Source: Butyrivibrio sp. (GTDB lineage Bacteria > Bacillota > Clostridia > Lachnospirales > Lachnospiraceae). From it: DNA of 64,000 nt. Positions 18,492-30,205 of this stretch are shown one piece after another (positions within the stretch are counted from its first letter, which is position 1; the number at the start of each line of letters is the position of its first letter). The translations under genes were made by a program, and so were the position numbers. The notes under the pieces were generated by a model. The model had not been told where the DNA came from. It saw nothing but the letters and a program-made list of their open reading frames with translations, and searched no databases. The stretch spans positions 98,875 to 162,874 of the forward strand of contig SVGB01000004.1 of the NCBI GenBank assembly GCA_015056565.1, written 5' to 3'.

Positions 18492-18863
18492 TGTGGAAAA
18501 AATCTTTATCATTATAATAGATAAAAAGGGCTTGGTCAAGCCATTAATCCAAGGTTTTTAAATGAAAAAATAATTTATATTTTTTTGAAAAAATAATAAC
18601 CCACATATAGTGGGCTAAAAAATTATCCACACCAAAATGTTGATTTTGTGGATAACTTGTGAATAATTATTTTTCATGTAAAGATATCCACATTTTTTCT
18701 GGATTTTGTGGAAAAAGCTGTACATAAAACATACACAATTTTCCAAAACCCCAGTATTTAAGCCATTTATAATAGTAGATATTTCATAGTGGAAAATGTA
18801 TAGTTTTTCCACAACCAAAATAATAAATGATTTTTCCACTTATTTTTTAAAAAGTTATCCACA
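18492..18863. other. oriC: oriC, DnaA-box cluster upstream of dnaA
   Basis: Nine DnaA-like nonamers lie in about 370 bases. Exact TTATCCACA copies are at 18623-18631 and 18855-18863 (plus) and 18647-18655 (minus). TTTTCCACA copies are at 18805-18813 (plus), 18707-18715 and 18492-18500 (minus). One-base variants are at 18684-18692, 18788-18796 and 18832-18840. Between them 18550-18600 is almost pure A+T. This 545-base gap between rpmH and dnaA holds no other gene; the strand switch of the flanking genes at this point supports an origin. Confidence 0.9.
18511..18539 (-). promoter_or_regulatory. Promoter of the rpmH operon
   Basis: On the minus strand TTGACC (18539-18534) and TATAAT (18516-18511) are separated by exactly 17 bases. 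The start would be near 18504, giving a leader of about 105 bases before rpmH. A DnaA-type box (TGTGGAAAA, 18492-18500) lies just downstream, so DnaA may repress this promoter. The -35 also overlaps the palindrome GGCTTGGTCAAGCC (18529-18542). Confidence 0.8.
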
Positions 18864-18875
18864 ATTTGAGTCTGT

Positions 18876-18904
18876 TTGATATTTAAAGGCATTTAATATA
18901 AAAT
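18876..18904 (+). promoter_or_regulatory. Probable dnaA promoter
   Basis: TTGATA (18876-18881) and TAAAAT (18899-18904) are 17 bases apart. A TATAAA at 18897 is an alternative -10. The DnaA box at 18855-18863 ends 12 bases before the -35, a layout suited to autoregulation. Confidence 0.5.
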
Positions 18905-18942
18905 AGAACAAGTCTAAATTTATGCTTTGTTGGGGTTTTTTT

Positions 18943-20343
18943 ATGCAATCATCTAATGAAATCGTCGAAAAATTAAAGGAAAATTGGGAATCAATCAAAA
19001 ATACCATCAAGAATGAAGCTGGTATCACTGAAATTTCTTATAAGACATGGATTGATCCTCTTTCTGTATATGGTTTTGAGGACAATACTGTCAAGATCCT
19101 TATTCCTTCAGACAATTCTTTCACACTTACTTATATAGTTAATCACTATGTTGATTTCTTTAAGGTAACAATCTCTGAGTTTTTAGAGTCAATGGTAGAT
19201 GTATCTTTTATTTTAAATAAGGATACTATTAATAATGAAGAAACACATGATGATTTTTCTTCAGAGAGTGATGAAGCCATGTCTTCATCTAATATTGTAT
19301 ACGAACAGGCCAATTTAAATCCAAGATATAGATTTGATACCTTTGTCGTAGGTAGCAATAACAAATTTGCTCACTCTGCTTCACTGGCAGTTGCTGAGTC
19401 ACCAGGTATTTCATACAATCCTCTTTTCTTATATGGAGGACCAGGACTTGGTAAAACTCACCTTATGCATTCAATTGGTCATTTCATAATTGAACATAAT
19501 CCTCGAGCTAAGGTTCTTTATGTAACTTCAGAGCAGTTTACCAACGAAGTTATTGAATCTATCAGAAGTTCAAGGGCTGAAAACATGACAAGACTTCGTG
19601 AGAAATACAGAACTGTTGATGTTCTCATGGTAGATGATGTTCAGTTTATTATAGGAAAAGATGCAACACAGGAAGAATTTTTCCACACCTTTAACGCTCT
19701 TCACCAGGCTGGTAAACAGATAATCCTTTCATCTGATCGACCTCCTAAAGAAATGGAAACACTTGAAGAGAGATTCAGATCAAGATTCGAGATGGGCCTT
19801 ATTGCTGATATCCAGTCTCCTGACTACGAGACAAGAGTTGCTATTCTTCGTAAGAATGCTGAAAACTCTGGACGCAGCATAGGCGATGACGTTATCGATT
19901 ATGTGGCATCAAACATTAAGTCAAACATCAGAGAACTTGAGGGAGCTCTCACCAAGATCATTGCTCACTCAAGACTTAATAATGTAGAGATTACTTTAGA
20001 TAATGCCAAAGATGCTCTAAAGGATATTATCTCTCCTGACACAACCAAGATCATTACACCACAGCTTATAGTCGATACAGTTTGTGAACAGTACGGTATC
20101 AAAAAAGATGATGTGGTTTCCAAAAAAAGAAATGCTGAGATTGTTCTTCCTCGTCAGGTAATTATGTATCTTTGCAGAGAACATACTGATGCATCATTAG
20201 AAGAAATTGGAAAACTTCTTGGCAAAAAAGATCACACAACAGTCATGAGCGGAATCAGCAAGATAAAATCAATGATTCCAACAGATGAGGATCTTAACAA
20301 GAACCTTGATATTATAGTTAAAAAGTTAAATCCTTCTCTTTGA
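18943..20343 (+). CDS. dnaA: Chromosomal replication initiator protein DnaA
   Basis: A 466-residue initiator that binds DnaA boxes and melts the origin. Domain I (about 1-85) starts MQSSNEIVEKLKENWESI, followed by a short acidic linker (domain II). The AAA+ domain has Walker A GGPGLGKTHLMHSIG, Walker B VDVLMVDDVQF and the arginine finger segment RFRSRFEMGL. The C-terminal DNA-binding domain carries the signature with KKDHTTVMSGISKI. I chose the ATG at 18943 because GGGG precedes it. The ATG at 18922 would add seven residues not expected in the family. Confidence 0.97.
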   Translation: MQSSNEIVEKLKENWESIKNTIKNEAGITEISYKTWIDPLSVYGFEDNTVKILIPSDNSFTLTYIVNHYVDFFKVTISEFLESMVDVSFILNKDTINNEETHDDFSSESDEAMSSSNIVYEQANLNPRYRFDTFVVGSNNKFAHSASLAVAESPGISYNPLFLYGGPGLGKTHLMHSIGHFIIEHNPRAKVLYVTSEQFTNEVIESIRSSRAENMTRLREKYRTVDVLMVDDVQFIIGKDATQEEFFHTFNALHQAGKQIILSSDRPPKEMETLEERFRSRFEMGLIADIQSPDYETRVAILRKNAENSGRSIGDDVIDYVASNIKSNIRELEGALTKIIAHSRLNNVEITLDNAKDALKDIISPDTTKIITPQLIVDTVCEQYGIKKDDVVSKKRNAEIVLPRQVIMYLCREHTDASLEEIGKLLGKKDHTTVMSGISKIKSMIPTDEDLNKNLDIIVKKLNPSL

Positions 20344-20643
20344 TAAATAGTTTTACCCACATATTGTGGATAACTCAGAGTAAAAAAGTAAATTAACAGA
20401 GGATTAATTGTTGATTAAGGGTGGATAAGTTTTTTCCACCCTTTTTTTAAAAAATTTGCCTTGTTTATAACTTTAAACTTTTCAACATCTAATTTTTTGT
20501 TTTCAACAGCTAAAAATTTGTAAAAAAGCCTTTTAAATTGTATAATAGAATAGGTTTTACACTTATCAACATCTATTAATACTGTTTTTATTATTTATTA
20601 ATAATTATTTTATAGTTACAAACCTGAAGGGAGTATTATCCAA
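20344..20643. other. oriC: oriC, second DnaA-box and A+T-rich region between dnaA and dnaN
   Basis: No gene lies in these 300 bases. An exact DnaA box sits at 20365-20373 (minus), with variants at 20420-20428 and 20432-20440. TTATCAACA occurs at 20563-20571, and two TTTTCAACA copies lie at about 20477 and 20501. From about 20442 to 20625 the sequence is strongly A+T-rich, a good candidate for the unwinding element in bipartite Firmicute origins. The assignment of unwinding to this half is inferred. Confidence 0.75.
20417..20448 (+). terminator. Terminator of dnaA
   Basis: GGGTGGA (20419-20425) and TCCACCC (20435-20441) form a 7-bp stem, extended by two A-T pairs, followed by a run of seven T. 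The stem arms also hold two near-match DnaA boxes, so DnaA binding and termination may interfere. Confidence 0.75.
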
Positions 20644-21753
20644 ATGAAATTCGTATGCTCTAAGTCTAATCTTGTGAGTGGATTACAGATTGTATCAAAG
20701 GCTGTTCCTTCTAAAACAACAATGTCAGTCCTTGAATGTATCCTTGTAGATGCTACAGAAGGTATCATTAAGTTTATAGCCAATGATATGGAGCTTGGTA
20801 TCCAGACCATTGTAGAAGGAAATATTGTAGAAAGAGGTTTTGTGGCAATTGATGCCAAGATCTTTGTTGACATAGTAAGGAAACTTCCTGATAACGAAGT
20901 AACTATTGAAGCAGATGCATCAAGCAAAGTTACAATTAGTTGCGAAAAGGCAAAGTTCAACCTCATCGGAAGGAAGGGTGATGATTTTACCTATCTTCCT
21001 ACAATTGAAAAGATAGATGGAGTTGAGGTTACTCAGTTTACACTTAGAAATGTTATACAGCAGACTATTTTCTCTATTGCAGAAAACGACGCCAACAAGA
21101 TGATGGGCGGAGAGCTTTTTGAAGTAGATGGAGATAATTTAAAACTTGTATCTCTTGATGGACACAGAATTTCTATCAGAAAGGTTAAACTTGGATCAAA
21201 CTATCCTTCAAAGAAGGTAATTGTTCCTGGTAAGACTCTTGGTGAGATAAGCAAGATTTTAAGTGACAGCACTGAAAAGCAGGTAAGTATCTATTTTACT
21301 GACAAGCACGTTTTGTTTGAGTTCGATAAGACAACAGTAGTATCAAGACTTATTGAAGGTGAGTACTTCAGTATAGATCAGATGCTCTCAAGCGATTATG
21401 AAACTAAGATGAGTATAAACCGCAAGGAGTTTCTTGATTGTATAGACAGAGCAACTCTTCTTGTAAAAGAGGGAGATAAAAAGCCTGTAATTATCAATGT
21501 TACTGATGGAAAGATGGAGCTTAAGATAAACTCCACAGTCGGAAGCATGGATGAAGAAATTGATATTGAGAAACAGGGTAAAGATCTTATGATTGGCTTC
21601 AATCCTAAGTTCCTTATTGATGCTTTGAGGGTAATAGAGGATGAGACTGTAGATATTTATCTTGTTAACCCTAAGGCTCCATGCTTTATAAGAGACAAGG
21701 ATTCTACATATATCTACCTTGTACTGCCAGTAAACTTTACAACAGTTGATTAA
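20644..21753 (+). CDS. dnaN: DNA polymerase III sliding clamp (beta subunit)
   Basis: A 369-residue clamp that encircles DNA and tethers the polymerase. Three repeats of the clamp fold are expected. The N terminus is MKFVCSKSNLVSGLQIVSKAVPS. Typical blocks are IPSK-like TTMSVLECILVDA and SLDGHRISIRKVKL. The C terminus is PKAPCFIRDKDSTYIYLVLPV, a family mark. Length is normal. GAAGGGAG precedes the ATG. It starts the dnaN-yaaA-recF-gyrB-gyrA run, all with short gaps or overlaps. Confidence 0.97.
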   Translation: MKFVCSKSNLVSGLQIVSKAVPSKTTMSVLECILVDATEGIIKFIANDMELGIQTIVEGNIVERGFVAIDAKIFVDIVRKLPDNEVTIEADASSKVTISCEKAKFNLIGRKGDDFTYLPTIEKIDGVEVTQFTLRNVIQQTIFSIAENDANKMMGGELFEVDGDNLKLVSLDGHRISIRKVKLGSNYPSKKVIVPGKTLGEISKILSDSTEKQVSIYFTDKHVLFEFDKTTVVSRLIEGEYFSIDQMLSSDYETKMSINRKEFLDCIDRATLLVKEGDKKPVIINVTDGKMELKINSTVGSMDEEIDIEKQGKDLMIGFNPKFLIDALRVIEDETVDIYLVNPKAPCFIRDKDSTYIYLVLPVNFTTVD

Positions 21754-21766
21754 ATAAAGGATTTTC

Positions 21767-21982
21767 ATGGAAACAATTAAACTTAGAGAAACAGATGACT
21801 TTATAAAACTTGGACAAGCTCTTAAAAAGGCTGGTCTTGAGGGTTCTGGTGTTGATGCAAAAATGGACATTCAGTCAGGACTTGTGAAAGTCAATGGAGA
21901 AATAGAAGAAAGAAGAGGCCGTAAGCTCTACGATGGAGATGTATTTGAGTTTAACGGGACGCAGGTAAAAGTAGAGAAATGA
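21767..21982 (+). CDS. yaaA: S4-domain RNA-binding protein YaaA
   Basis: A 71-residue S4-like protein. METIKLRETDDFIKLGQALK is followed by the S4 core GLEGSGVDAKMDIQSGLVKV and NGEIEERRGRKLYDGD. It lies between dnaN and recF as in most Firmicutes (called yaaA in Bacillus). The last codons overlap the recF ATG by four bases (ATGA), showing translational coupling. A role in ribosome maturation is suggested for homologues but is not shown here. Confidence 0.92.
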   Translation: METIKLRETDDFIKLGQALKKAGLEGSGVDAKMDIQSGLVKVNGEIEERRGRKLYDGDVFEFNGTQVKVEK

Positions 21983-23082
21983 TAATCAAGTCATTGGAGC
22001 TGGCTGATTTCAGAAACTATGACAATCTCAAAATAGACTTTAGCAGTGGTACCAACATTTTGTATGGGGACAACGCCCAGGGTAAGACCAATATCCTTGA
22101 GGCAATCTATGTTTCCGCAACTACTAAGTCTCACAAGGGTAGTAAAGATAAAGAAATCATAGGCTTTGGCAAAGAAGAAGCACATATTAGGACTATCCTT
22201 GAAAAGGATGGTGCTGAATATCGAGTAGATATGCACCTTCGAGGAAATAGGTCTAAGGGAATTGCCATTGATGGTCAGAAGATCAAAAGAGCTTCAGACC
22301 TGATAGGCATGTTGAATGTGGTATTTTTTTCTCCAGAGGATCTTAGCATTATCAAAAATGGTCCTTCTGAAAGGCGCAGATTCATGGATATGGAGCTGTG
22401 CCAGTTAGATCAGATATATTTAAACAGCCTTTCTAAATACAACAAGCTTGTAGTCGAAAGAAATAAGGTTCTTAAGGATCTGTTCGAACACCCTGAAAAC
22501 AGTGTACTTCTAGATGTTCAGGACAAACAGCTGTGTGAATATGGATCCATCATCATCAAAGCTAGAGAAAAATTCATCACTGAGCTTAATGAAATAATAA
22601 GGCCAATTCATGAGAAACTTACAGGAGGAAAAGAACTGCTGTCTGTTTATTATGAGCCTAATGTGGAACAAGCTGATCTTGAAAAGAAATTATCTTCTTC
22701 GAGAAAAAAAGACATCTATGCCAAGCAGACTACAGTAGGACCACATAAAGATGATTTTTCATTTATTGTCAAAAAGTCTGAAGAAGATGATGGCATAGAC
22801 ATCAGAAAGTATGGTTCCCAGGGGCAGCAGCGAACAGCATCACTTTCTCTTAAACTATCAGAGATAGAAATAGTTAAAAAATCCAAGAAAGAGAATCCGG
22901 TTCTTTTACTTGATGATGTTTTATCTGAGCTTGACAGCAACAGGCAGAACTATCTTTTGAACACTATTGGAAATATTCAGACAATCATTACCTGCACTGG
23001 TCTTGATGAATTTGTTAATAACAGATTTGAAATAGATAAACTGTTCCGGGTAACAGATGGAACAGTAAGTAGTGAAAATTAA
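21979..23082 (+). CDS. recF: DNA repair ATPase RecF
   Basis: A 367-residue SMC-like ATPase that helps load RecA at gaps. The N terminus MIIKSLELADFRNYDNLKID leads to Walker A YGDNAQGKTNILEAIY. SPEDLSIIKNGPSERRRFMD is a RecF signature. The ABC-type signature follows as GSQGQQRTASLSLK and Walker B as PVLLLDDVLSELD. The start overlaps yaaA by four bases, and gyrB begins ten bases after the stop. Confidence 0.96.
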   Translation: MIIKSLELADFRNYDNLKIDFSSGTNILYGDNAQGKTNILEAIYVSATTKSHKGSKDKEIIGFGKEEAHIRTILEKDGAEYRVDMHLRGNRSKGIAIDGQKIKRASDLIGMLNVVFFSPEDLSIIKNGPSERRRFMDMELCQLDQIYLNSLSKYNKLVVERNKVLKDLFEHPENSVLLDVQDKQLCEYGSIIIKAREKFITELNEIIRPIHEKLTGGKELLSVYYEPNVEQADLEKKLSSSRKKDIYAKQTTVGPHKDDFSFIVKKSEEDDGIDIRKYGSQGQQRTASLSLKLSEIEIVKKSKKENPVLLLDDVLSELDSNRQNYLLNTIGNIQTIITCTGLDEFVNNRFEIDKLFRVTDGTVSSEN

Positions 23083-23089
23083 GGAGTAA

Positions 23090-25030
<1,941 letters not shown>

Positions 25031-25063
25031 GGATTTTATAATCCATAGAATTGAGGTAATAAG

Positions 25064-27622
25064 ATGGCTGATAACATCAACAATAACAACAATGATCTGT
25101 CAGATGATGTCTTTGACAAGACAACCACTGACAGAATAAAGGAAGTCGATCTCCAAAAGACCATGGAAGCGGACTACATCGATTACGCCATGAGCGTAAT
25201 TGCATCCCGTGCGCTTCCAGATGTAAGAGATGGTCTTAAGCCTGTACAGAGAAGAATCCTGTACTCAATGATCGAACTTAACAATGGTCCCGACAAGCCA
25301 CATCGTAAGTGTGCGCGTATCGTCGGAGATACAATGGGTAAATATCACCCTCATGGTGACAGTTCAATTTACGGTTCATTGGTAAATATGGCTCAGCCAT
25401 GGTCAATGAGATACTGTCTTGTAGATGGACATGGTAACTTCGGTTCAGTGGACGGAGACGGTGCTGCTGCTATGCGATACACAGAGGCTCGTCTTACCAA
25501 GATCTCAATGGAGATGATCGCTGATATCGGAAAAGATACAGTAGACTTCGTTCCAAACTTTGACGAGACAGAAAAAGAGCCTTCTGTACTTCCCAGCCGT
25601 TATCCTAATCTTTTGGTAAATGGTACAACTGGTATTGCAGTAGGAATGGCAACAAATATTCCTCCTCACAATTTGAGGGAAGTAATAAACGCTGTTGTAA
25701 AGATGATCGACAATAAGGTCAACGAAGACAGGGATACTGAGATTGAAGAGATCCTTGAAATCATCAAGGCTCCTGATTTTCCAACAGGTGGAATCATCCT
25801 TGGAACAAGGGGAGCTGAGGAAGCTTACAGAACAGGCAGAGGTAAGGTTGTAGTAAGAGCCGTTACTGATATTGAGCCAATGAATAACGGTAAGAACAGG
25901 ATTGTTGTTACTGAGCTTCCATACCTTGTAAATAAAGCAAACATGATCGCTAAGATCGCGGAGCTGGTTAAGCTTAAAAAGCTTGATGGAATAACAGCTC
26001 TCCGTGATGAGTCAGATAGAGAAGGTATGCGAGTTGTAATTGAGCTTAGAAGTGATGTTAACCCTAACATCATGCTCAACAAGCTTTACAAGCATACTCA
26101 GATGCAGGATTCCTTTGGAATCATCATGCTGGCTCTTGTAAACAACCAGCCTAAGGTAATGAGCATAACAGAAATGCTCACTTACTACATCAAGCATCAG
26201 GAAGAGGTTGTAACAAGAAGAACAAAGTACGATCTCAACAAGGCAGAAGAGAGAAACCACATCTTAGAAGGTTTGCTCATTGCCCTTGATAATATCGATG
26301 AAGTAATAAAGATCATCAGAGGATCTGAGACAGTAGCTATAGCTAAGGAACAGTTGATGGGAAGATTTGGTCTTTCCGATGTTCAGGCTCAGGCTATTGT
26401 TGATATGAGACTCCGTACTCTGACAGGCTTGGAAAGAGACAAGCTGGAGCAGGAGCACGCTGAACTTCTTAAGAAGATTGAGGAATTAAAGGCTATTCTT
26501 GCAGACAAGAAGCTCCTTCTTGGAGTTATCAAAAAAGAGATAATTGAAATCTCAGATAAATACGGCGATGATAGAAAGTCACAGATAGGTCATGATGACT
26601 CTGACATTGATACAGAGGATCTCATCCCTAATGTGAATACAGTAATTGCCATGACTGATCTTGGATATATCAAGAGAATGTCAATTGACAATTTCAAATC
26701 TCAGAACCGTGGTGGAAAGGGCATCAAGGGCATCACAACAATTGAGAATGACTTTGTTGAAGATATCCTTATGACCACAACCCACAATTATGTAATGTTC
26801 TTTACTAACACAGGAAGGGTATACAGGCTCAAAGCTTACCAGATTCCTGAGGCTTCAAGAACATCCCGTGGCATGGCTATCGTTAACCTGCTGCAGCTGG
26901 CACCAGGTGAAAAGATCTCAGCTATGATCCCTGTAACAGGATTTGAGGATGAGGAGAAATCTCTTTTCATGGTTACCAAGAAAGGTACCGTTAAAAAGAC
27001 TCCTATAACAGATTTCTCAAATGTCAGAAAAACAGGACTTGCAGCTATCAACTTAAGAGATGACGATGAGCTTATCGAAGTTAAGACTGTTAAGAAGAAT
27101 TCTGAGATATTCCTTGTAACCAAGAACGGAATGTGCATCCACTTTGATGAGTCTGATGTACGCTCAACAGGCAGATCCTCCATCGGTGTAAGAGGTATGA
27201 TGCTTGATGATACAGATGAGATCGTAGGAATGCAGATCAACACCCAGGGTGATTCGCTCCTTATAGTATCTGAGAATGGATATGGAAAAAGAACGGATCT
27301 GTCAGAATTCCACAACCAGTTCAGAGGTGGAAAGGGTGTCAGATGTTATAAGATAACTGAAAAGACCGGAAACGTAGTAGGTGTCAAAGCTGTTAATGAT
27401 GAGAATGAGATCATGATGATCACAAACGCAGGCATTATCATACAGCTTCGCATGAATGATATTTCTGTTCATGGCAGAGTCACATCCGGAGTTAAGATGA
27501 TCAATCTTGATAAGGGTGTTACAGTTGCCAAGATTGCCAAGGTAAGAGAGAAGATCTCTGACGGAGAAAAAGACATCGACAACATCGATGACATTGCTGA
27601 AAATGTAGATGAAGAGTCTTAA
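25064..27622 (+). CDS. gyrA: DNA gyrase subunit A
   Basis: An 852-residue breakage-reunion subunit. The active-site tyrosine lies in [10 protein letters not shown]. The quinolone-determining region reads [20 protein letters not shown]; the residue matching E. coli Asp87 is Gly here. The C-terminal pinwheel (about 510-830) carries several beta blades and the gyrase box [10 protein letters not shown], which marks it as gyrase rather than topoisomerase IV. The tail is strongly acidic (about 20 residues rich in Asp and Glu). GAGGTAATAAG precedes the ATG. Confidence 0.98.
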   Translation: MADNINNNNNDLSDDVFDKTTTDRIKEVDLQKTMEADYIDYAMSVIASRALPDVRDGLKPVQRRILYSMIELNNGPDKPHRKCARIVGDTMGKYHPHGDSSIYGSLVNMAQPWSMRYCLVDGHGNFGSVDGDGAAAMRYTEARLTKISMEMIADIGKDTVDFVPNFDETEKEPSVLPSRYPNLLVNGTTGIAVGMATNIPPHNLREVINAVVKMIDNKVNEDRDTEIEEILEIIKAPDFPTGGIILGTRGAEEAYRTGRGKVVVRAVTDIEPMNNGKNRIVVTELPYLVNKANMIAKIAELVKLKKLDGITALRDESDREGMRVVIELRSDVNPNIMLNKLYKHTQMQDSFGIIMLALVNNQPKVMSITEMLTYYIKHQEEVVTRRTKYDLNKAEERNHILEGLLIALDNIDEVIKIIRGSETVAIAKEQLMGRFGLSDVQAQAIVDMRLRTLTGLERDKLEQEHAELLKKIEELKAILADKKLLLGVIKKEIIEISDKYGDDRKSQIGHDDSDIDTEDLIPNVNTVIAMTDLGYIKRMSIDNFKSQNRGGKGIKGITTIENDFVEDILMTTTHNYVMFFTNTGRVYRLKAYQIPEASRTSRGMAIVNLLQLAPGEKISAMIPVTGFEDEEKSLFMVTKKGTVKKTPITDFSNVRKTGLAAINLRDDDELIEVKTVKKNSEIFLVTKNGMCIHFDESDVRSTGRSSIGVRGMMLDDTDEIVGMQINTQGDSLLIVSENGYGKRTDLSEFHNQFRGGKGVRCYKITEKTGNVVGVKAVNDENEIMMITNAGIIIQLRMNDISVHGRVTSGVKMINLDKGVTVAKIAKVREKISDGEKDIDNIDDIAENVDEES

Positions 27623-27654
27623 GTTTTTTAGCATTCTTGTGGGGTGAGAATCTT

Positions 27655-29109
27655 ATGAACATTGGACTTCTTGTAACAGAACTTGAGGACAGTGAAGTAA
27701 AGAAAATATGTATAGGTGCTGATAAGGCGGCAAAAGAAAAGGATATAAACCTTGTAATCATTCCGGGAAAATATATTCTTTCCGATGACAAAAGTGGTGA
27801 AAAACCCTATGACTATCAGTACAGTGCGCTCTTTGACTATGCCAATTCAAAAGATTTTGATGCACTGATCATCGATATTGAAAGGATTGGATCAAAAACC
27901 ACTATTCTGAAAAAAGAGGCCTTTCTTAAGAAATTTGAGAATATCCCTTTCCTGACTCTTACTGAGCAGGAGGGATATCCCTTTGTCAATCCGGTAGAAG
28001 ACGGAATTGATAAGTATAAGCAGCTTGGATACGAGGCTGTATGCGATGCGGTTTTTTACGTTAAGAATCAGATCCTGCCTCCAGCTGAAGCACTTCAGAC
28101 TTTTAACTATGTTGAAAGACCAGATGCTTATGCACTTAATATACTGTCTGATATGTGTTACCTTCTTTTCCACAAGAAGTATGATGCAGGAAAGGCCTAC
28201 AGTAGCTTTGTAAGTATTGGACTTGAGCACGGAATCAAAAACAGCGCAATCTTACTTTTTGAAAAAAAGGTCAGAAATACCACCAAGTATCCTTGGATAA
28301 TGCCAGAGAGTATCTGCGTTAAAAGCGCCATCATGAACGGTCAGGAGATGATCTTTACTGACAATAAGATGGAGATTGGAACTGACAGTATTTTCTCAAA
28401 TGCCATCAAGGGAAAGAGCTCATCCTATGTACTTGGGGATATATTTGTCGGAGAGTATCAGCTGGGACTTATGATATATGAGTTCTATCCTGACAACCTG
28501 GTAGATTATTTTTATACCAATATGACCAGTCTTATAACTGGTGTATCAAGGCTTTCATATCTGGAAAGGGAGCTTGAAAAGACAACAGAGGAACTCTATG
28601 AAGTTCAGGAAGAACTGGCAAGGGACGATTCTGTTCTGGATCATATTGGAGATCAGGACTATCTGACAGGTGGTCTTAACAGAAGAGGATTTTTTGCTAA
28701 GGCATATGATCTTTTGAAGGACAAGTTTGTGGATGGAAAGTACGCAGTTGTAACCTATATCCACATGGAATCCCTTAAGCGTATCAATGATATGTATGGT
28801 CATGAGGAAGGTGACAGAGCAGTTAAGAGAGTTGCAAAGGTTCTGGAAGAGGTGTTTGATGGCTGCATCTATGGAAGGATCAGAGGCGATGAATTTGCTG
28901 TTATCATGATAGAGGATGAGGAAGGCAGATCTGAGTCACTACGTGAGGAAATGCAGAGCCAGAACGCGAAGCTCCTCAACGAGCCTGGAAGATATATCAA
29001 TCACCTGCAGTACTCAATATGTGAATTTAGCCATGAAGAGAACCTGTCTCTTCGTGAGATGCTTAAGGAAACAGATGAGAACCTTAAGAGAATAAAGGGC
29101 AATCTATAA
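27655..29109 (+). CDS. GGDEF-like protein with periplasmic-binding-protein-like N terminus, metal site degraded
   Basis: A 484-residue cytosolic protein. Residues about 1-280 start MNIGLLVTELEDSEVKKICI and resemble a LacI/sugar-binding fold (IGLL, then a DALIIDIERIGS segment). A coiled coil (about 298-325, LERELEKTTEELYEVQEEL) leads to a GGDEF-type domain. That domain keeps the DYLTGGLNRRGF start and INDMYGHEEGD. The usual DIDxFK metal motif is HMESLK, however, and the signature is RGDEF. Cyclase activity is therefore doubtful; a c-di-GMP or GTP sensor role is possible. I chose the ATG at 27655 after GGGGTGA; a TTG 18 bases upstream is in frame. It follows gyrA by 32 bases. Confidence 0.75.
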   Translation: MNIGLLVTELEDSEVKKICIGADKAAKEKDINLVIIPGKYILSDDKSGEKPYDYQYSALFDYANSKDFDALIIDIERIGSKTTILKKEAFLKKFENIPFLTLTEQEGYPFVNPVEDGIDKYKQLGYEAVCDAVFYVKNQILPPAEALQTFNYVERPDAYALNILSDMCYLLFHKKYDAGKAYSSFVSIGLEHGIKNSAILLFEKKVRNTTKYPWIMPESICVKSAIMNGQEMIFTDNKMEIGTDSIFSNAIKGKSSSYVLGDIFVGEYQLGLMIYEFYPDNLVDYFYTNMTSLITGVSRLSYLERELEKTTEELYEVQEELARDDSVLDHIGDQDYLTGGLNRRGFFAKAYDLLKDKFVDGKYAVVTYIHMESLKRINDMYGHEEGDRAVKRVAKVLEEVFDGCIYGRIRGDEFAVIMIEDEEGRSESLREEMQSQNAKLLNEPGRYINHLQYSICEFSHEENLSLREMLKETDENLKRIKGNL

Positions 29110-29192
29110 TGGCAAAAAACTGGTGTCATGGAATGTAAATGGTCTAAGGGCCTGTGTATCTAAGGGTTATTCTGGAATAGCTATTTATACAA

Positions 29193-29236
29193 AAAATAGG
29201 GCTGATAAATAATAAGTATTTATCAGCCCTTGTTTT
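29193..29236. terminator. Bidirectional terminator between the GGDEF-like gene and the hydrolase gene
   Basis: A perfect 13-bp stem, GGGCTGATAAATA (29199-29211) with TATTTATCAGCCC (29217-29229) and a 5-base loop. It is flanked by an A run on the left and TTGTTTTT on the right, so it can act on both convergent transcripts. Confidence 0.88.
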
Positions 29237-30159
29237 TAGATTAGTTTCTGGATAAAAGAATCTACTTTTGCCCAGTAGTTGACTGGATCTTTTACAACTC
29301 CTTCAATGTGTCCTGAGCCAAGGATCATAAGGTACTGCTTCTTGCAGGAAGCGGCTTCGTAGAGCCTTGAACACATGTGAGGATCAATGAATGTATCATC
29401 ATCTCCGTGGATGAACAGAGTAGGAGTTTTGGATCTTGTGACTGCCTTGATAGGAGAAACGAGGTTTATATCATAGCCTGCTCTTATATAGATTATCGCT
29501 CTGGATATCAAAAGAGCAATAGGGATAGGAACAAATGAGCCCTTAAAGAGCTTGTAGGCTGAGGCGAACTGCTCACGAAGGGTCGTGTAGGAACTATCAG
29601 CAATGGCCCCCTTAACATTTTCCTTTAGGTGTTCACCAGTTGTCATCAGAGTAGTTGCTGCTCCCATGGACATTCCGTGAAGAATGATCTTTGCATCTTT
29701 ATCTTTTTTCACTATGAAATTGACCCATTCGATGATATCAAGCCTGTCATCAAGACCGTAGCCAATGTAGTTACCGCCGCTTTTTCCAAAACCTCTAAGG
29801 TCTACAAGCAGACAGTTAAAGCCCTTTTCAAGGTAGTGCCTTGCATATATACCGTTAGATTCATGATTGTCCCAGATTCCATGGATCAGAAGTATATAGT
29901 TGTGGGTTGCAACATCTGCAGGTATAAAACTTGCATGAAGGTCAAGACCATCAACTGATGAAGTGTAAACATCCTCTCTTTTGGGGTGATTTCTCACAAA
30001 CTCTCTACCTTCAGTTATGGATGGATCAAAGTCCTTATCTCCATCCTGGTGTTCATGGGGTTTTGTTGAGATCTTGTAAATGTAGTCTGAAAAAGCATAG
30101 ACGCCGCCAAGAAAAGCCGCGCCAGAAAAGAGTTTAAAAAAAGTATTCTTTTTACTCAT
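29236..30159 (-). CDS. Alpha/beta hydrolase with N-terminal membrane anchor
   Basis: A 307-residue serine hydrolase. The N terminus (MSKKNTFFKLFSGAAFLGGVYAFSDYIY) is a membrane anchor or uncleaved signal. The fold shows YILLIHGIWDNHES (oxyanion HG), the nucleophile elbow HGMSMGAAT, the acid in FIHGDDDTFIDP and the base His in LGSGHIEG, so the triad is complete. The substrate is unknown; the family covers esterases and peptidases of the BAAT/S9 type. I chose the ATG at 30159 after AAGGG; the longer frame adds 21 residues without a ribosome site. It faces the plus-strand MBOAT gene divergently. Confidence 0.82.
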   Translation of the reverse strand: MSKKNTFFKLFSGAAFLGGVYAFSDYIYKISTKPHEHQDGDKDFDPSITEGREFVRNHPKREDVYTSSVDGLDLHASFIPADVATHNYILLIHGIWDNHESNGIYARHYLEKGFNCLLVDLRGFGKSGGNYIGYGLDDRLDIIEWVNFIVKKDKDAKIILHGMSMGAATTLMTTGEHLKENVKGAIADSSYTTLREQFASAYKLFKGSFVPIPIALLISRAIIYIRAGYDINLVSPIKAVTRSKTPTLFIHGDDDTFIDPHMCSRLYEAASCKKQYLMILGSGHIEGVVKDPVNYWAKVDSFIQKLI

Positions 30160-30205
30160 GGAAAAGCCCTTATCTTCCTGTAAATTTAAATATATATTAA
30201 CATCT

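Noticed and set aside
18599..18613. Hairpin CCCAC-ATATA-GTGGG in the origin region as a terminator
   Set aside because: No transcript is expected to end there on either strand. It is a short stem in an A+T-rich origin and may be incidental.
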